DNA of 64,000 bases from Antedon mediterranea. Taxonomy: Eukaryota > Echinodermata > Crinoidea > Comatulida > Antedonidae. Below are positions 1 to 59,909 of this stretch, in pieces (position 1 is the stretch's first letter; every line of letters begins with the position of its first letter). Position numbers and translations under genes: made by a program. A model generated the notes under the pieces. The model did no database searches and had not been told where the DNA came from. It worked only from the letters and a program-made list of their open reading frames with translations. The DNA is taken from contig NC_092672.1 of the NCBI RefSeq assembly GCF_964355755.1, forward strand, positions 37,816,501 through 37,880,500, read 5' to 3'.

Positions 1-263
1 AAAAATAGTAAATTATAATACTTGACTTTCAATTCCCAACAACTCCCAGTCTACTAAGCTGTAAATGAGTACCTGGTTGAAAATAGTAGGGAGGATTAAG
101 CGACGTGTGAGGGAACTGGCCACCCTACTACATAATGCAGAGGCTTAGTAAAATGAGCTAACAGCTTATTACCCAAATTTAATAAGAAACTTACCTTTAC
201 CTTACAAATTATGATAGCAGAACAGAATACTTAAAATAAAGAAATTGGAAAGAAAAAACTTAC
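1..263. other. BRAP intron 3 (partial)
   Basis: This stretch lies left of the splice donor at 262-263 and is AT-rich intron. I see no exon or repeat in it that I can support. Confidence 0.6.
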
Positions 264-1364
264 TGCGTTTTTAAACTTGACAAGCACCATAAATTGGTTT
301 GGTGAGGCATCTCGTATGATTCTCAACAACTCAATACCTTCTGCAGAGGGTGCTGTAAACTGCACAATATCGTGAATTGTAAGGGATGCTGGGACAGCTA
401 GCATACAAATCATCTCACTCCTTGGGACATCGTCAGTCAGTGATGTCATTTGGCTTTAAAAAAAATAATCACAAATAAATGCATTTCAATAACTACCACC
501 AAACCTTTCTGTACTCAATTGTAAGTTTTGACAAAACTTCTTACAGTAAATGGATACAAACAGTGATTTTTATATTATAATAAGATCATAAATTATAAAA
601 CTTTTGTTCACTGGGTTTTATAATTGATAATAATGACCTTATCTTATCAATTACTAAATCAAAACCAGATGAAATTGTTATTATACTGTATTCAAAATTT
701 TAATTTTGCTAACATTTCATAACATTCATAAATATAGTATAGCAATTTATCTAAAAAGTGTTAATTCTGAAGGAAACACTTTCTTGTAATCCTATCACAC
801 TTTTCCACATTAGTCTCATTATATAGAATGTATAATATTAATAACAATTTAGATAATGAATACGTCCGATAATATTTAATTAATAATTAATTAATTAATT
901 TTAATTTAAATAATTTAATTCAATGATTTATACTTACTTCTCCTTAAAAATATGAATTATCCCTTTTGTTATTTCCACACTTGGATTTCCAGAGAAGAAA
1001 TGTATTTTACCGGTTTTGTCCGTTGATCTGTCTGTTTTAATTGATTGCTTTGTCTTACCATCCTCTGTTAATTCCATAATTTGAGGTTCTGTACTAACTG
1101 TTTTATTGTTTGCTTTTTCATCTAAGTGGTCATCCTTGTCAGAATCTATCGATTAATTATTCAATAATATTTATAACAAAAAGTATAATTAAAGCAACAT
1201 TTAAATTTTAAACAAATGAAAGTTGGAGAAGAAAATAACGTACCTTTCTTGACATAGGATTCCACTTCAATTTTACTTGGCTCACGTCGTCCATGATAAT
1301 CTTTGACAGGGACTTGTCGCTTTGGTTTGCTAGATTTAGTTGTTAATTTTTCTTTTTCTGCCAT
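264..1364 (-). CDS. BRAP: BRAP (BRCA1-associated protein / BRAP2), N-terminal part, truncated by window edge
   Basis: BRAP is a cytoplasmic RING-type E3 ligase that restrains Ras-MAPK scaffolding and binds nuclear localisation signals. Three coding exons are visible on the minus strand: 1244-1364, 938-1145 and 264-453. Each has AG/GT borders and the phases join exactly (phase 1, 2, 0), giving 173 codons. The start is the ATG at 1362-1364 (MAEKEKLTTK). An upstream open frame to 1661 has no credible ATG. Exon 1 carries HGRREPSKIEV, like HLGRREMTDV in human BRAP. Exon 2 ends with FFSGNPSVEITKGIIHIF, a signature of the family. Exon 3 holds the start of the RRM-like BRAP2 domain (MTSLTDDVPRSEMICML; IIRDASPNQFMVLVKF). 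The RING, UBP zinc finger and coiled coil must lie beyond position 1. The human N-terminal extension of about 30 residues is absent or lies on an unseen upstream exon. Confidence 0.93.
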
Positions 1365-3589
1365 TTTAGGATAATCTGTGAAGTGATAACTGAATTGTAA
1401 GTTTCTTTGTTTAAATAAATCAGTATTACTCAATTTGTTAAATTTGTAGTTGTAGATCAGACCTTCTATTATTGTACTACATACTATATAGTGGACAATA
1501 TAAAAAACAGTGGCACGTAATAATATACCTACTCTATTATTAGACCAACATTTGTTCAATTTCAATTTAGAGTAAAAGCTATTACTGTACTGTTGGTAGT
1601 TTACATACAGTACCTCATACCTACCAGTACTGCTAATACAAACTAAACTTATAGTTGACAAAAAGAGACCAACATCTAAACTATTGCTCTAGAGGACGAG
1701 AAATTGATCTAATTGATAACAACTTAATATTGAGATACAACTTTCTTTTGGAGTGTAGAGAGAGATAGTATTATAATCCTAGTAGGGATACCGTTTTAGA
1801 AACTTCTTTACTACTAATTTTAATTAGGCCTTGATACTTTTTCAGGGAGATGTCAAATCATATTCATTCATACAAACCTATAGCACTGAACTCAATATCG
1901 GTGTAGTTAAAAAGAAGAAGCCTTCTGGTGTCTTCTTCTGGCTCTGTGGTGGAATCGTCACAAACTTCGAGCCTTATAATAATTCGCGAGATAGACATAA
2001 AGGTAAATCAAATGAGCTCAAATAAATTCACCAATAATTAGTTTAATTTTCTATCATAATAAGAGAAGTTCTTCAAATAGAATCATTAAATGGTAAGTCA
2101 TCTTTTGGAGGAGATTTCCGTTCACATTTTCTTTACTTGTTAAGATTCACAGAGATGACCTCTGACCTTATTAGACCAGTCGGATCTGGAGGCAGGTGTC
2201 ACTTTTCTGCAGAATTTTCCAAACCAACTTTTTCTAGTGCATTTTTTGACGTAGATTACGAATCTGGTTGTTGATCGGACTAACGTGGGGGCTTTTTAAA
2301 GATATAAACGTTTAAAATCTTGATTTTTGAGAGCCGAAATTAATCAAAATAAAACAAATTTAGACAATAGAGGGCGCACTTTCTACATAATTATGAGTAA
2401 ATTGGATTAAAAAAGACTTCGTTGCTGTTAATTTTATTCACGTAAATGTGAAAATAATTTATAAATCTGATCGGTTTTATATGCTGAAATTGTTTTAGTA
2501 ATACACTGTGTAGTATAAAGTTAGTTAGAACTTTTCATTTTCGCGTTTTCAGTGATCAAAAATGATATTGTCTAGGCCCGAATATGAATGCTTCCAGCGT
2601 ACGACGTATGTAAACAAAGGACGTTTAAACCGCGATGACCGCATATAAAGTTCGCTCAAGTGAATAGTGGGTAGGCTTTTACTAGCCTAGCGTATTGTGA
2701 CCGTATGCATGAAACATCTTTCTCTAGCTTATTTTGCATGCAGCGCTAGCTTTACATAAACATGTGTACTACTGTTTTTAAATTTTTTCCCCCGATTTTT
2801 AGGTGGTGTAAGGGCCTAGAACTTATTATTATTACTGACAGGCTTCTAGAGTAGGCTACTACTATACTACTAGAGGCCTAGTACTGGTGTAGTAACTAGC
2901 TGGCATAATAATAGCGTAGGTGTAGATGTATTATTGTGTCGTGTGTGTAGTCTTACAGCTAAAACATTTATTTTTGTATACATAAATCTAATAAATGCTG
3001 TGTACTACTACCCGTATATTCAGCTGATTATAACAATACATTCAGCAACCCTATCAACCAACGATTTCTCACAGGTGACATCATTGTTCAGGTGGAAACA
3101 TTGTGAAAATACTACAACGATATTGAATGTATTATTTATTACGAAAGCTGCATCTAGCATGAACATATTTCCTCTCTGACTGAGATCATGTTTTAAACAA
3201 TAAAAGAAAATAAGGTTGCCCTAAAGAACTAGCTGTAGAAAATCACATAAAACAATGTTTCTCTGTCCCTGAACCAACATAATTCCAATAAACATGGCTA
3301 TATCATACCAAATGTATTCTACAAAATAAACAGCCAGCATCATATAATAATTATGGTTTAAAATGTCAAAGACCAACTGATAAATGTGGAATTTGCGTGT
3401 ATGGTGGTTTGATTCCATAATAGTAATACTGTATTTTGATGATGAACTATTGCATTTTCTATGTATATGTACAGGCGCGTAGCCAGACGGGTTTTTATGG
3501 TTCGGGCGAACCCCCATTCCCGACATGCCCAATACCTCACCCTCATCTCTGAAAATCCTCCAAATACGTGCCCCACACAGTACAAAAGG

Positions 3590-3835
3590 TTAATTTGAAA
3601 AATTCGTTCGTGAATAACTCGATACCTTCTTCACTGTATGAGCGTATGTCGAGCGATACGTGTCTGTAAATTTACGAGTTGCAAATGAATTGCCGATTTT
3701 CACCTGAAATCCCTGGATGTAACATGATATTGATGCGTGTATCGTACTCATAAAGTGAGCTGGGGCACGAACGATTCGTACAAAGGACACCGCCAGACAA
3801 TAGCGTACGTACCTATATTGTTTAGATCACGGCAG
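3590..3835 (-). repeat. Diverged repeat copy 1 (related to 4611-4825)
   Basis: This segment and 4611-4825 share an ordered set of motifs: CCCTGGATG, a GATAT block, AACGATTCGTACAAAGG, then ACCGCCAGACAA and TATTGTTTA. Both therefore descend from one sequence in the same orientation. On the minus strand both read an open frame containing FVRIV. I do not recognise the family. Confidence 0.45.
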
Positions 3836-3859
3836 TCAGCATGCATAAAGTATACCGTA

Positions 3860-4248
3860 AATCTTCTAATTGTAACCCTGGGTTATTATATTATTCTTTG
3901 ATTGTTTTTTAGGGTGGGTTACTACTAGAAGGGGATTACTATTAGAGTAGTGGGTTACTATTACTTGAAAATAGTAACCCACCCCAACTATTCCGGTCAG
4001 CAGCTCATAGCAAAATAATAAAACAGTACGGATAAACACATTTGTTTGAACAGAACTAACTATCTAACTAACTTATAAACTCAAAAACACTCAATCCTTC
4101 CCCACACCCGAGATCAACATGCATTATCTCCTTATTACTATCAGAGTAGTGGGTTGTTATTATTATAGATTGACTATTGACTGGGTTACACTATTACTAT
4201 TAAAAGGAGGGTTACTATTATTAGAGTGTGGGTTACTATTAGAAGATT
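3860..4248. mobile_element. TIR miniature element, AATCTTCTAAT termini
   Basis: It starts AATCTTCTAATTGTAACCC and ends with the near-perfect inverted copy GGGTTACTATTAGAAGATT. Internally it repeats GGGTTACTATTAG-like motifs in both orientations. No coding potential is seen. The size and structure fit a MITE nested inside the larger inverted-repeat region. Confidence 0.55.
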
Positions 4249-4610
4249 GATTAATATTTAATTTCTTCAAATTGCTGTAAATAAATATAGGTAGAGCTAT
4301 AATAAGCATTGAATTTGCCTTCTCACACAAAGTGCTTTTTTGGGGGATTCCCCTAGACGTACGTACGTTCACATTGAACTTGAACGCAAGTGAATGATCA
4401 AAAAAGGTACGAATACGATCGTTTTGCTCATTGGTAGCATGCTGCATGAGAGTGTCTTTTCCGACTAATTAGAGGTGCTATTTATCATGAATGTTATGTG
4501 CGAGAGTATACCATTTCCGGCCATCTAGAGGTGTCATTTAACCAAATTTGCTTCGCCCCTCCAGATTTAGGATGGCTTTTAGGTAAGGGTGGAATTAAAC
4601 GACATTAAAC

Positions 4611-4825
4611 TCATTACAAACGTATCAGATTAACATAATTCGTTTTTGCTGTAGCATACGTCGATACACAGTACATAACGTAACCGTCAGTAAACTTCGC
4701 CTGGAAAGTAATACTACGACACATTTTGGTCCCTGGATGGAATATGATATCACGCGTTTGGACACAACGTTGAACGATTCGTACAAAGGGATACCGCCAG
4801 ACAAGTGCGTACCTATTGTTTAATA
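4611..4825 (-). repeat. Diverged repeat copy 2 (related to 3590-3835)
   Basis: This is the second copy of the sequence at 3590-3835, in direct orientation. An adjoining minus-strand open stretch (4820-5026, GEPIPYLGTQVLFVESGN) is more GC-rich than its surroundings. It could be an old coding fragment of a mobile element, but no family is recognised. Confidence 0.4.
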
Positions 4826-5929
4826 GTTGGATAGCTGGCAATAATGAATGCATAATAGCCCTCCGACGTACTCGCGGTCAATGGAACGTCGCGGTTTTCT
4901 AGGCGCTGAGGCTACGAAGTGAACGCCAACGATTTTTACAGTATTCCCCGACTCGACAAAAAGTACCTGTGTTCCCAGATATGGGATAGGCTCCCCGACG
5001 AGGGGATAGAGCCCATGCGGATACACAGTTGATGATCTTAACCTGGATGTTTTACTATTTTCATGAGATTTAAAACATATTTTTTCTTAGAATATGCCAA
5101 TTGCGCATTCTTTTGACATCATACTTTACTAACTTATGACGTCATAGGTACGTTATATGGTAATTTAAATATTAATTGGAAAGTTTAATACCACATTTAT
5201 ATAGCGGCTATTCTGAATTTATGCTAATTAACCTTTTTGATGTCTGACCGTATCATGTTCATTTCAACAGGAAAATGTTAGAAAATTGTTTTCCTGCGGT
5301 TTCTACATTTTTTTTAGCATAGGATAATGTCATTTAAGCAGTTATAACATAATATATGACGTCACAACTACCTTATGACGTCATAGTTACGTCATATGGT
5401 AATTTAAATATGCTAGTTTGAAAGTTTAATGTCACATTTATATTTACTCGTAATGCACTTAGGTGGTCTAAAACCAACCGTTGAGGAGATATGGGAACTT
5501 CAAATGGTAAATGGCGGCCATTTTGAATTTATGCCAATTAACCCACTTTCCGGTGTCCGATTTCGATAAATTTTGGATATGATGTTTATTTGGACTATAT
5601 CAACTAGACAACACATTTCTGTTGCATTTAACATATCTAAACGATTTCCTCTTCATAAAATGACTTATTTGACCTAATTTGACCTTTGACCCTTCATATC
5701 TCAAAAACGCCCCCTCCCCGTCGCGATCAACATTCATATTCGTATTCTACAGCCAAAATTACCCCAGAAAAAGTACATGAAGTAAATTCTGCAAAAAGTG
5801 ACACCTACACCTCAAATACGACTGGTCTATATACTTAGTCGCGGTTGACTAAACTATAGATGTCGCTGTTGCAATTTAATTTTCTACAGCTAGCAGCTAG
5901 TGGAAAACATTAGAAAAAACGTGCATAAA

Positions 5930-7871
5930 ATGGCTTTATTTACACAGTTCCTTTCTCGTGTTCCACCAATTCATACTTCTTGTGGTAAGACGGGATAACC
6001 TTAACTTAAAGTTTGTTCAATATTTATTGATTATTTGCGGAATGAATTGCATTTTATGCGTTATTTCTATCTAACTAGCCTAGGAGCTAGGCTAGGCCTC
6101 ATCATAATATTAATAAAGGCCGACTAGTGATGAGACTGGCTCGAGTTCCCATCCGGTGGTGTTGACTATTGAATGGCCAATGCCACCTAGGCCTAGACCT
6201 GGATGGCCTAGCTACGGCGACGTAGGATTTTTGTGAAAAAAAATAGATTTATTATACACCAACATAATCGTAACCTACATGAAAACCAAGCTTACCAGCA
6301 TACGTTTTGAAAAAATTGAAATTGAAAAACTGATTAAAAAATGTTTTTATTTAATTTATTTTCTTTTGTTTTTGTTTTTCTTTATTAGTCTTTATTCAAA
6401 GATGTATTGCATCATCTGGAGGAAAGCAATTTGCATCACTTTCAGGTGGTCAACAAAATCTAGCAATGGTTGATGAGGATGAGTGTGCCAAAAACGATGT
6501 CAAAATACTTGAAACCTTAATCAATCGTAATCCTCGTAACTTGGAGAGGATGGCAATAGCTCGCAAAGATGGAGGCTGGCATTGCAGCGAACCAAAAAAG
6601 AGATATTGGCACATGTAAACAACATCATTTTCTACTCCTCTAAACATTGATAAAAAATAATAAAAATCCCAAGCAATAATTTTTTATACCATACAATATG
6701 ACAGTACAGTCAACTCTCCCAATACTAGACACCTTTGGGCTGGCCAAATATCAGTTTTTCTGGAAAATCTGGTATTCGGAATGTGTTTTTAATGCTTAAA
6801 ATGATGTTTAGACTGGTATTGTGTGAGTTTCTGGTTTTCAGAGAGTCTGGTATTAGGAGAGTTGACTGTATTTGGATTCATTTTATTGTTCTTATATTGA
6901 TTTGATTGTTTTTTTTCCTATTAAAATAAATTTGATTTTCAATAGTAAAATAAAGTTGTTTTTTGTCAGATTACATTATTCTACGACAAACAGACATGTA
7001 AATGCACATGTAGAACACTATAATGGTAATATGGTAGCGTCAGCATCCACAATGGAGTGGGCAATCAGGAAACATCTTTACAGCACCAGTGATGTGATTG
7101 CTGCGTCCACAGTTGGAAGAGTTCTAGGCCGACGATGTCTACAGTTTGGTATTAGTTATGTACACATTGACATGCCAAAAGAGTGGAAGACGTATGAGAA
7201 GGTAGGTCTTCAACATCATCATTTTAAAACGAAGTAGGCTGCTTATTTTAAAGTTTTAAATAACTTTCTATCAGGAGAGTCTATTATAGCGATATTTTTG
7301 CTTTTTGACAATTCGCCAGGATAGTGTCCTGCGTTTTTCTATGCTTCTTTTTGTTTTGTTTTTATTTTTCTGGATAATAAATGAATATGAATATATGAAT
7401 ATGAGCGATTTATAATATGTACTACAATAATTTCAGACATGTGTTGCTTTTTGTAATGTTTTTTATATACTTGAATAAATAAATAAAGCTTGGTTCCCAC
7501 CAGCGACGCAACGCAATATAAAATGCCCTTCCAATAATTTTGATTGCGTGAAATCAAACCTGCACTGTTGCATCATCGGTTCCCACTTGTGATTAAGCAA
7601 TACAGCACTTTGCGTCAATACGTCGCTGCATCCCATTGTGTTCTAGTTGGAACCACGCTTAACTAGATATAAGAAGATAGATCTCCTAGATCTAGGCGGG
7701 TCCTATTTTAGCAACTAATGTCGTACGGTATTAACATTTAAACATTTTGTTTTCTAGGTTCAAGTATTTTTGGAAGGATTGAAGAGTGAAGGATTGATTC
7801 TCTGCGAACCTAAAACGATTTTAGATTTTCGGCCGTGCGTAAAAGTTGATTACTTTCCTGAAAATTACTAG
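5930..7871 (+). CDS. MRPL18: Mitochondrial ribosomal protein L18 (uL18m), complete
   Basis: This is a component of the large mitoribosomal subunit (central protuberance). Four exons join in perfect phase to 627 bp (208 aa plus stop): 5930-5984, 6389-6614, 6970-7201 and 7758-7871. The start is ATG 5930 (MALFTQFLSRVPPIHTS), a plausible mitochondrial presequence with few acidic residues. Exon 2 carries NRNPRNLERMAIARKDGGW, matching NRNPRNLELLSVARKERGW in human MRPL18. Exon 3 carries the uL18 core (VNAHVEHYNGNMVASAST, then EWAIRKHLYST and GRVLGRRCLQFGI). The protein is longer than human (180 aa) through a longer linker and a C-terminal tail ending VDYFPENY. MRPL18 converges on NF1 and diverges from BRAP. 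Confidence 0.95.
6707..6868. mobile_element. Pogo/Tigger-like MITE in MRPL18 intron 2
   Basis: The terminal inverted repeats are CAGTCAACTCTCC and GGAGAGTTGACTG. They are flanked on both sides by TA (705-706 and 869-870), as expected for a Tc1/mariner-superfamily target duplication. It is 162 bp long with no coding capacity. Confidence 0.75.
7485..7662. mobile_element. Fold-back MITE in MRPL18 intron 3
   Basis: The sequence opens AAAGCTTGGTTCCCACC and closes with GTTGGAACCACGCTT. Internal inverted blocks around GACGCAACGCAA and TTGCGTCAATACGTC make it a fold-back element of about 178 bp. No coding potential. Confidence 0.6.
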
Positions 7872-7909
7872 TCATATCTGCTGTTAAAATAATGAAAACA
7901 AATTTTGTA

Positions 7910-7915
7910 AATAAA
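7910..7915 (+). terminator. MRPL18 polyadenylation signal
   Basis: A canonical AATAAA lies 39 bp after the MRPL18 stop codon and is followed by AT-rich sequence. It is the first such signal on the plus strand after the gene. Confidence 0.7.
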
Positions 7916-8266
7916 AGAATAATGAAAAGAACCTTTTTGTTGTGTTTTGCATTTGGAAAAATATACATTAGATGATTTAAGCTACTCAATAAATCAAATG
8001 TATCTATAATACTGTATAAATAAAAGAGGATTTAGGCCTACATTGTTCCTAGTTCATGATATAATCAAATCATTACCTCATCATCATTATGAATAAGGTT
8101 TTGTTAGTAAATATTCATCACAATTTAAAAAAAATCCAACTTGCAGCTCTTCACTACTTTTCAATATTCGGTAGTTTATTTTAATATACAATTTCGATGG
8201 CACAAAATAATGATATTTCCCCACAATTAATGGCTTCTGTTTTTGCATATACCAAGTACAAGTTAT

Positions 8267-8370
8267 GTACAAATTCAATGTCAGTGGTACCCCTAAGTTT
8301 GTACAAATTCAATGTCCATGGTACCCCTAAGTTTGTACAAATTCAATTTCAGTGGTAACCCTAAGTCTCT
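8267..8370. repeat. 34-bp tandem repeat, three copies
   Basis: Three consecutive copies begin GTACAAATTCAAT at 8267, 8301 and 8335, with a few substitutions in the last. Confidence 0.8.
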
Positions 8371-11279
8371 ACAAATACTACATGCCACTATAACCACACC
8401 AATATATATATGTACGTCCACATAATAAGATTAGACAAACTGTCATTCTTTATTGGAATACATTTTCCCCGACAAATCTTTTTGATTAAAATCGACAGAC
8501 TGTGATTATATAATTACTGTGGCTAAAAATGGATTGACTTTTATAATATTCTCTAATATACTTTACAAGACTACAACATTTTTGTCTATCATAAATACAA
8601 GGAGAAAAATTGACCTTTGACCTTGTACAGTAAAACAGAATATAAGAATGAATTAACTGTACATTAATGATTATTTAAAATAAAATATCTGATATTGATA
8701 CACACACTAATAATATACAATTTGAAAACATATAGTTAAACTCTTGAAATGTTTCTTTTAGAAAAGAAAAATACAATTAATTATAAAAGATGTGGTATGA
8801 ATTATGGTTCCTGAGACAGGGTTAGAAAAAAAAATGTATAAAACTAACCGAGTTGTAGAAACGGACAGTTTAAAGTCTGATTATAGAGGGCGTGTCAAAT
8901 AGCTATTATAAACAAATATAACAATATAATTACAATGTAGGTAAACAAGCAACTATACCACAACTTGTGGTGGACATATACAGAACAAGGCTTTATAAGT
9001 TACTAATCAAATTAGGAATATTCACAATACAACAATGTGTGTACACACCAGTACAGTAAATAGTTTGTTCAAATTAAATATATTGTCAGTAGAAATCCCA
9101 TCATTCTTCAATGTGGTGTTGATATAGTACACTTTGTAAAAACATCTTAATATTACAGAATTCTTGTTTTACTTTGCCCCTGTGATGATTTGTAATCACT
9201 TTATCTAGAACTTACTGAAGTAACAATTTAACCATAGATATATTATAGTGATCATATCTTATCTATGATTGAACACACTTAATTCTTTTACATTTCTCAT
9301 GTGATTCTGTCATTGGTTATCCCTTGCAGGGAACTTTTTCACCAGGGTAGCACAGCCAAATGCTACATGGCAATACTGCCTTACTGTTACTCAATTAACA
9401 AATGGTAGCTAAATATGGTATACAATCCTACTAAGATTAATCAGCAGTTATGGCTAACCAAATTTGTTAATGAAATTGTTCCTCGTCTTGGCTTTATCTA
9501 GAGAACTTGGTAACAATTTAGTGACATAATCTTTTTATATAGAGTATTGTCAATATGGTGAAGTGATGAACTATGAACATCAACAACATAGGATAAACAT
9601 TTTGACTGTTTTTAGTAAACATGATTTTCAAATTCTTACTATTTCAACTGGTAGAAACGTGTCATCATATTAGCTTATTTAGCACAATTTAAAATGAATG
9701 TTATATAACTTGTGAAATTAAAGGGTTTGACATTTGGCTGAGTTGATACTACTAATACTGGTACCACTCAATACACAGTTTAAGTCTTCTTACTTAAAAT
9801 GATGAAGACAGCACTTAAAATGATTGAACATACAAAATTGATATACTACCAAATATATATATTAAAATAGTAAGTACTATATTTAATCAATTAAAACAAG
9901 TGAAATAAATAAAATAATGTGGACTGTGAATTAATATTTTCGGTGGTTTTGGTGTAATTATTTGTTAACGCTAAATTTTATATAAAAAGAACATTTTTTT
10001 TTCTTTTAATTTAAACGTGATTGCACAAAAGCTTGGGGTGGGTATGTGATATAAACTTATAAATACACACATATAAATATATAATATATATAAACAAAAA
10101 TTACAGAGAATCATAGTTTGTTGCTAGCGTAAAAAATGATAGATTACAAAACAACTTAATAATTCCTTAAGAAAGGTTAATCAAAGGGGTTGATAAGAAG
10201 AAGTGATGGCCATTATGTCACCATCTAGTAAGGCTAACAGGTTTAAATTTTGGTTTTTAAAAGCAGCGAATAGTATTGGAAGATATACCTTCAATAGACT
10301 TCAATTTTAATTATGGATTTAGCCTACACCAATGAACTAGGAAAACGACCATAAGCATATGAAATGCATGCTCAGACAATGAATGATAATACATTACCAA
10401 ATACATTCATCATGTAGGCTTTAGACCTCCAAGTCACCTGGGGCTCCAGGCAGACTGAATTGAATCTAGGCTAGGCCTAACCAGGCTTACTTTAACTAGG
10501 CCTAGCCTAGACTTAACATTAATAAACATAGGCCTACCTCCTATTCCCAGTTTGGCAGTACTTACCTCCTATGCTTTTATTTTCCTAGTCTGGTTAATTC
10601 ACATTTTATAAACAATAATTTTCTAATCATAATCTAAATCAATTAAAAAATGCAAGGTCCAGTATCATCTTAGCCATCACACTCTCCATCATGATCTACT
10701 TTTGACCAAGGCACAGCTGCCTCGTTTTGACTGATTATTGTCTGCCATACAATTTTTACCACAAAGCCTCTGATTGGTTGAATCTTCCACAAACATTCAA
10801 CAGTGTTTTACTTATCAGACTCATCTCAAACTTGTGAAATTTATAATCTGTGACTGTAATGTTGGTATATACTATTATTATATTTGTTCTGTCAGACAAA
10901 ATGTATGGTAGTGTATTTATGCTTTCTAAATAAGTTACAAAAATTTATCTACATAAATCTAGTAAATGTTATTTTAAGTGGCTATTTTATCCATGCAATA
11001 CTGAACCACAGGATTAGAATGATACTTATTTGAATGGTCAAATTGATTGCAGTTATGTAGTGGTATTTTCCTTTTAAAATTAAATAGTTGCAGTAAATAT
11101 TTTGTTGGAGAAATACTACACAATAAAATCATGATTTGTTTTCAATAATTGAATATAATAATCAATTTAGTAATTGAAAAATCAAATTGAATGAAATTTG
11201 TTTGTAATTGTTTTAAATACAAATTTATTTAACGTAGGAGGTTAAATGGATAGAGAGATTTTGAATACAATAGTGCATT

Positions 11280-11375
11280 CCATTGAACAGTACATTCCAT
11301 TGAATAGTACATTCCATTGAATAGTACATTTCATTGAATAGTACATTCCTTTGAATAGTACATACCATTGAATGG
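11280..11375. repeat. 17-bp tandem repeat, about six copies
   Basis: The unit is ATTCCATTGAATAGTAC, repeated with single-base variants and downstream of the NF1 stop. It may be transcribed as part of the NF1 3' UTR. Confidence 0.75.
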
Positions 11376-11726
11376 CTTAAAATCCATGATTACGATTGTA
11401 ATATATGTTTATTGCAGTACATATACATTGGTAAATCAATTTTCCATTGATACATTTATCTTATCATAAAAATAAAGTAGAACTTTACTTAGAGATTGGT
11501 TATCAAGTCCTTCTGAATGTGAAAACCTAAGCTAGACAAGGCAACAAGTAAGTTGCAGTTTTCCATGAATAAACCGCACAACTCTATCACTATCCTACAG
11601 CAGAAAATTATAAATACACTACCTTTATTATTATTTATTCATTATTTTTCTATAAATATTTATCATCGAGAAACAGCTGTCACTGGAAAAATGATTTTCA
11701 AAACTTGAAAACTGTAAAATATCTTG

Positions 11727-59909
<48,183 letters not shown>

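Larger units (their letters stand above)
2172..5829. mobile_element. Long inverted-repeat element or pair of opposed insertions (TAGACCAGTCG termini)
   Basis: The left end (from 2172) and the reverse complement of the right end (to 5829) begin TAGACCAGTCG. They stay alignable by eye for about 170 bp, including a shared GGTGTCACTTTT and a TGTTGATCG block. The terminal TA could be a target duplication. No transposase frame is visible inside. The right half carries an internal partial duplication rich in the palindrome TGACGTCA (near 5139, 5358 and 5373). It may be one non-autonomous fold-back element of about 3.7 kb, or two copies of a shorter repeat in opposite orientation. Confidence 0.45.
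1365..5929. other. BRAP-MRPL18 divergent intergenic region
   Basis: The two genes point away from each other across 4.6 kb. Each gene's promoter must lie here, but I see no TATA box or initiator I can defend. Most of the interval (2172-5829) is bounded by inverted copies of one sequence. It contains a smaller TIR element at 3860-4248 and a pair of diverged direct copies at 3590-3835 and 4611-4825. The stretch 1365-2171 shows nothing recognisable. Confidence 0.5.
7916..11726. other. MRPL18-NF1 convergent region, includes NF1 3' UTR
   Basis: Both neighbouring genes end here. The NF1 3' UTR must start at 11726 and run leftward. The first minus-strand AATAAA signals are the TTTATT words at 11624-11629 and 11634-11639, about 90-100 bp after the stop; others occur further out (for example near 8450), so the mature end is undetermined. 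The interval is strongly AT-rich. It contains a 34-bp repeat at 8267-8370, a 17-bp repeat near 11280-11375 and GGCCTA-rich sequence near 10460-10550. No gene is seen. Confidence 0.55.

Noticed and set aside
1365-1661. Upstream extension of the BRAP reading frame
   Set aside because: The frame upstream of MAEKEK is open but begins at a TTG with no in-frame ATG matching the family N terminus; it is probably 5' UTR or intron.
1831-2025. 64-codon plus-strand frame
   Set aside because: No similarity, splice or promoter context that I can recognise in the BRAP-MRPL18 intergenic region.
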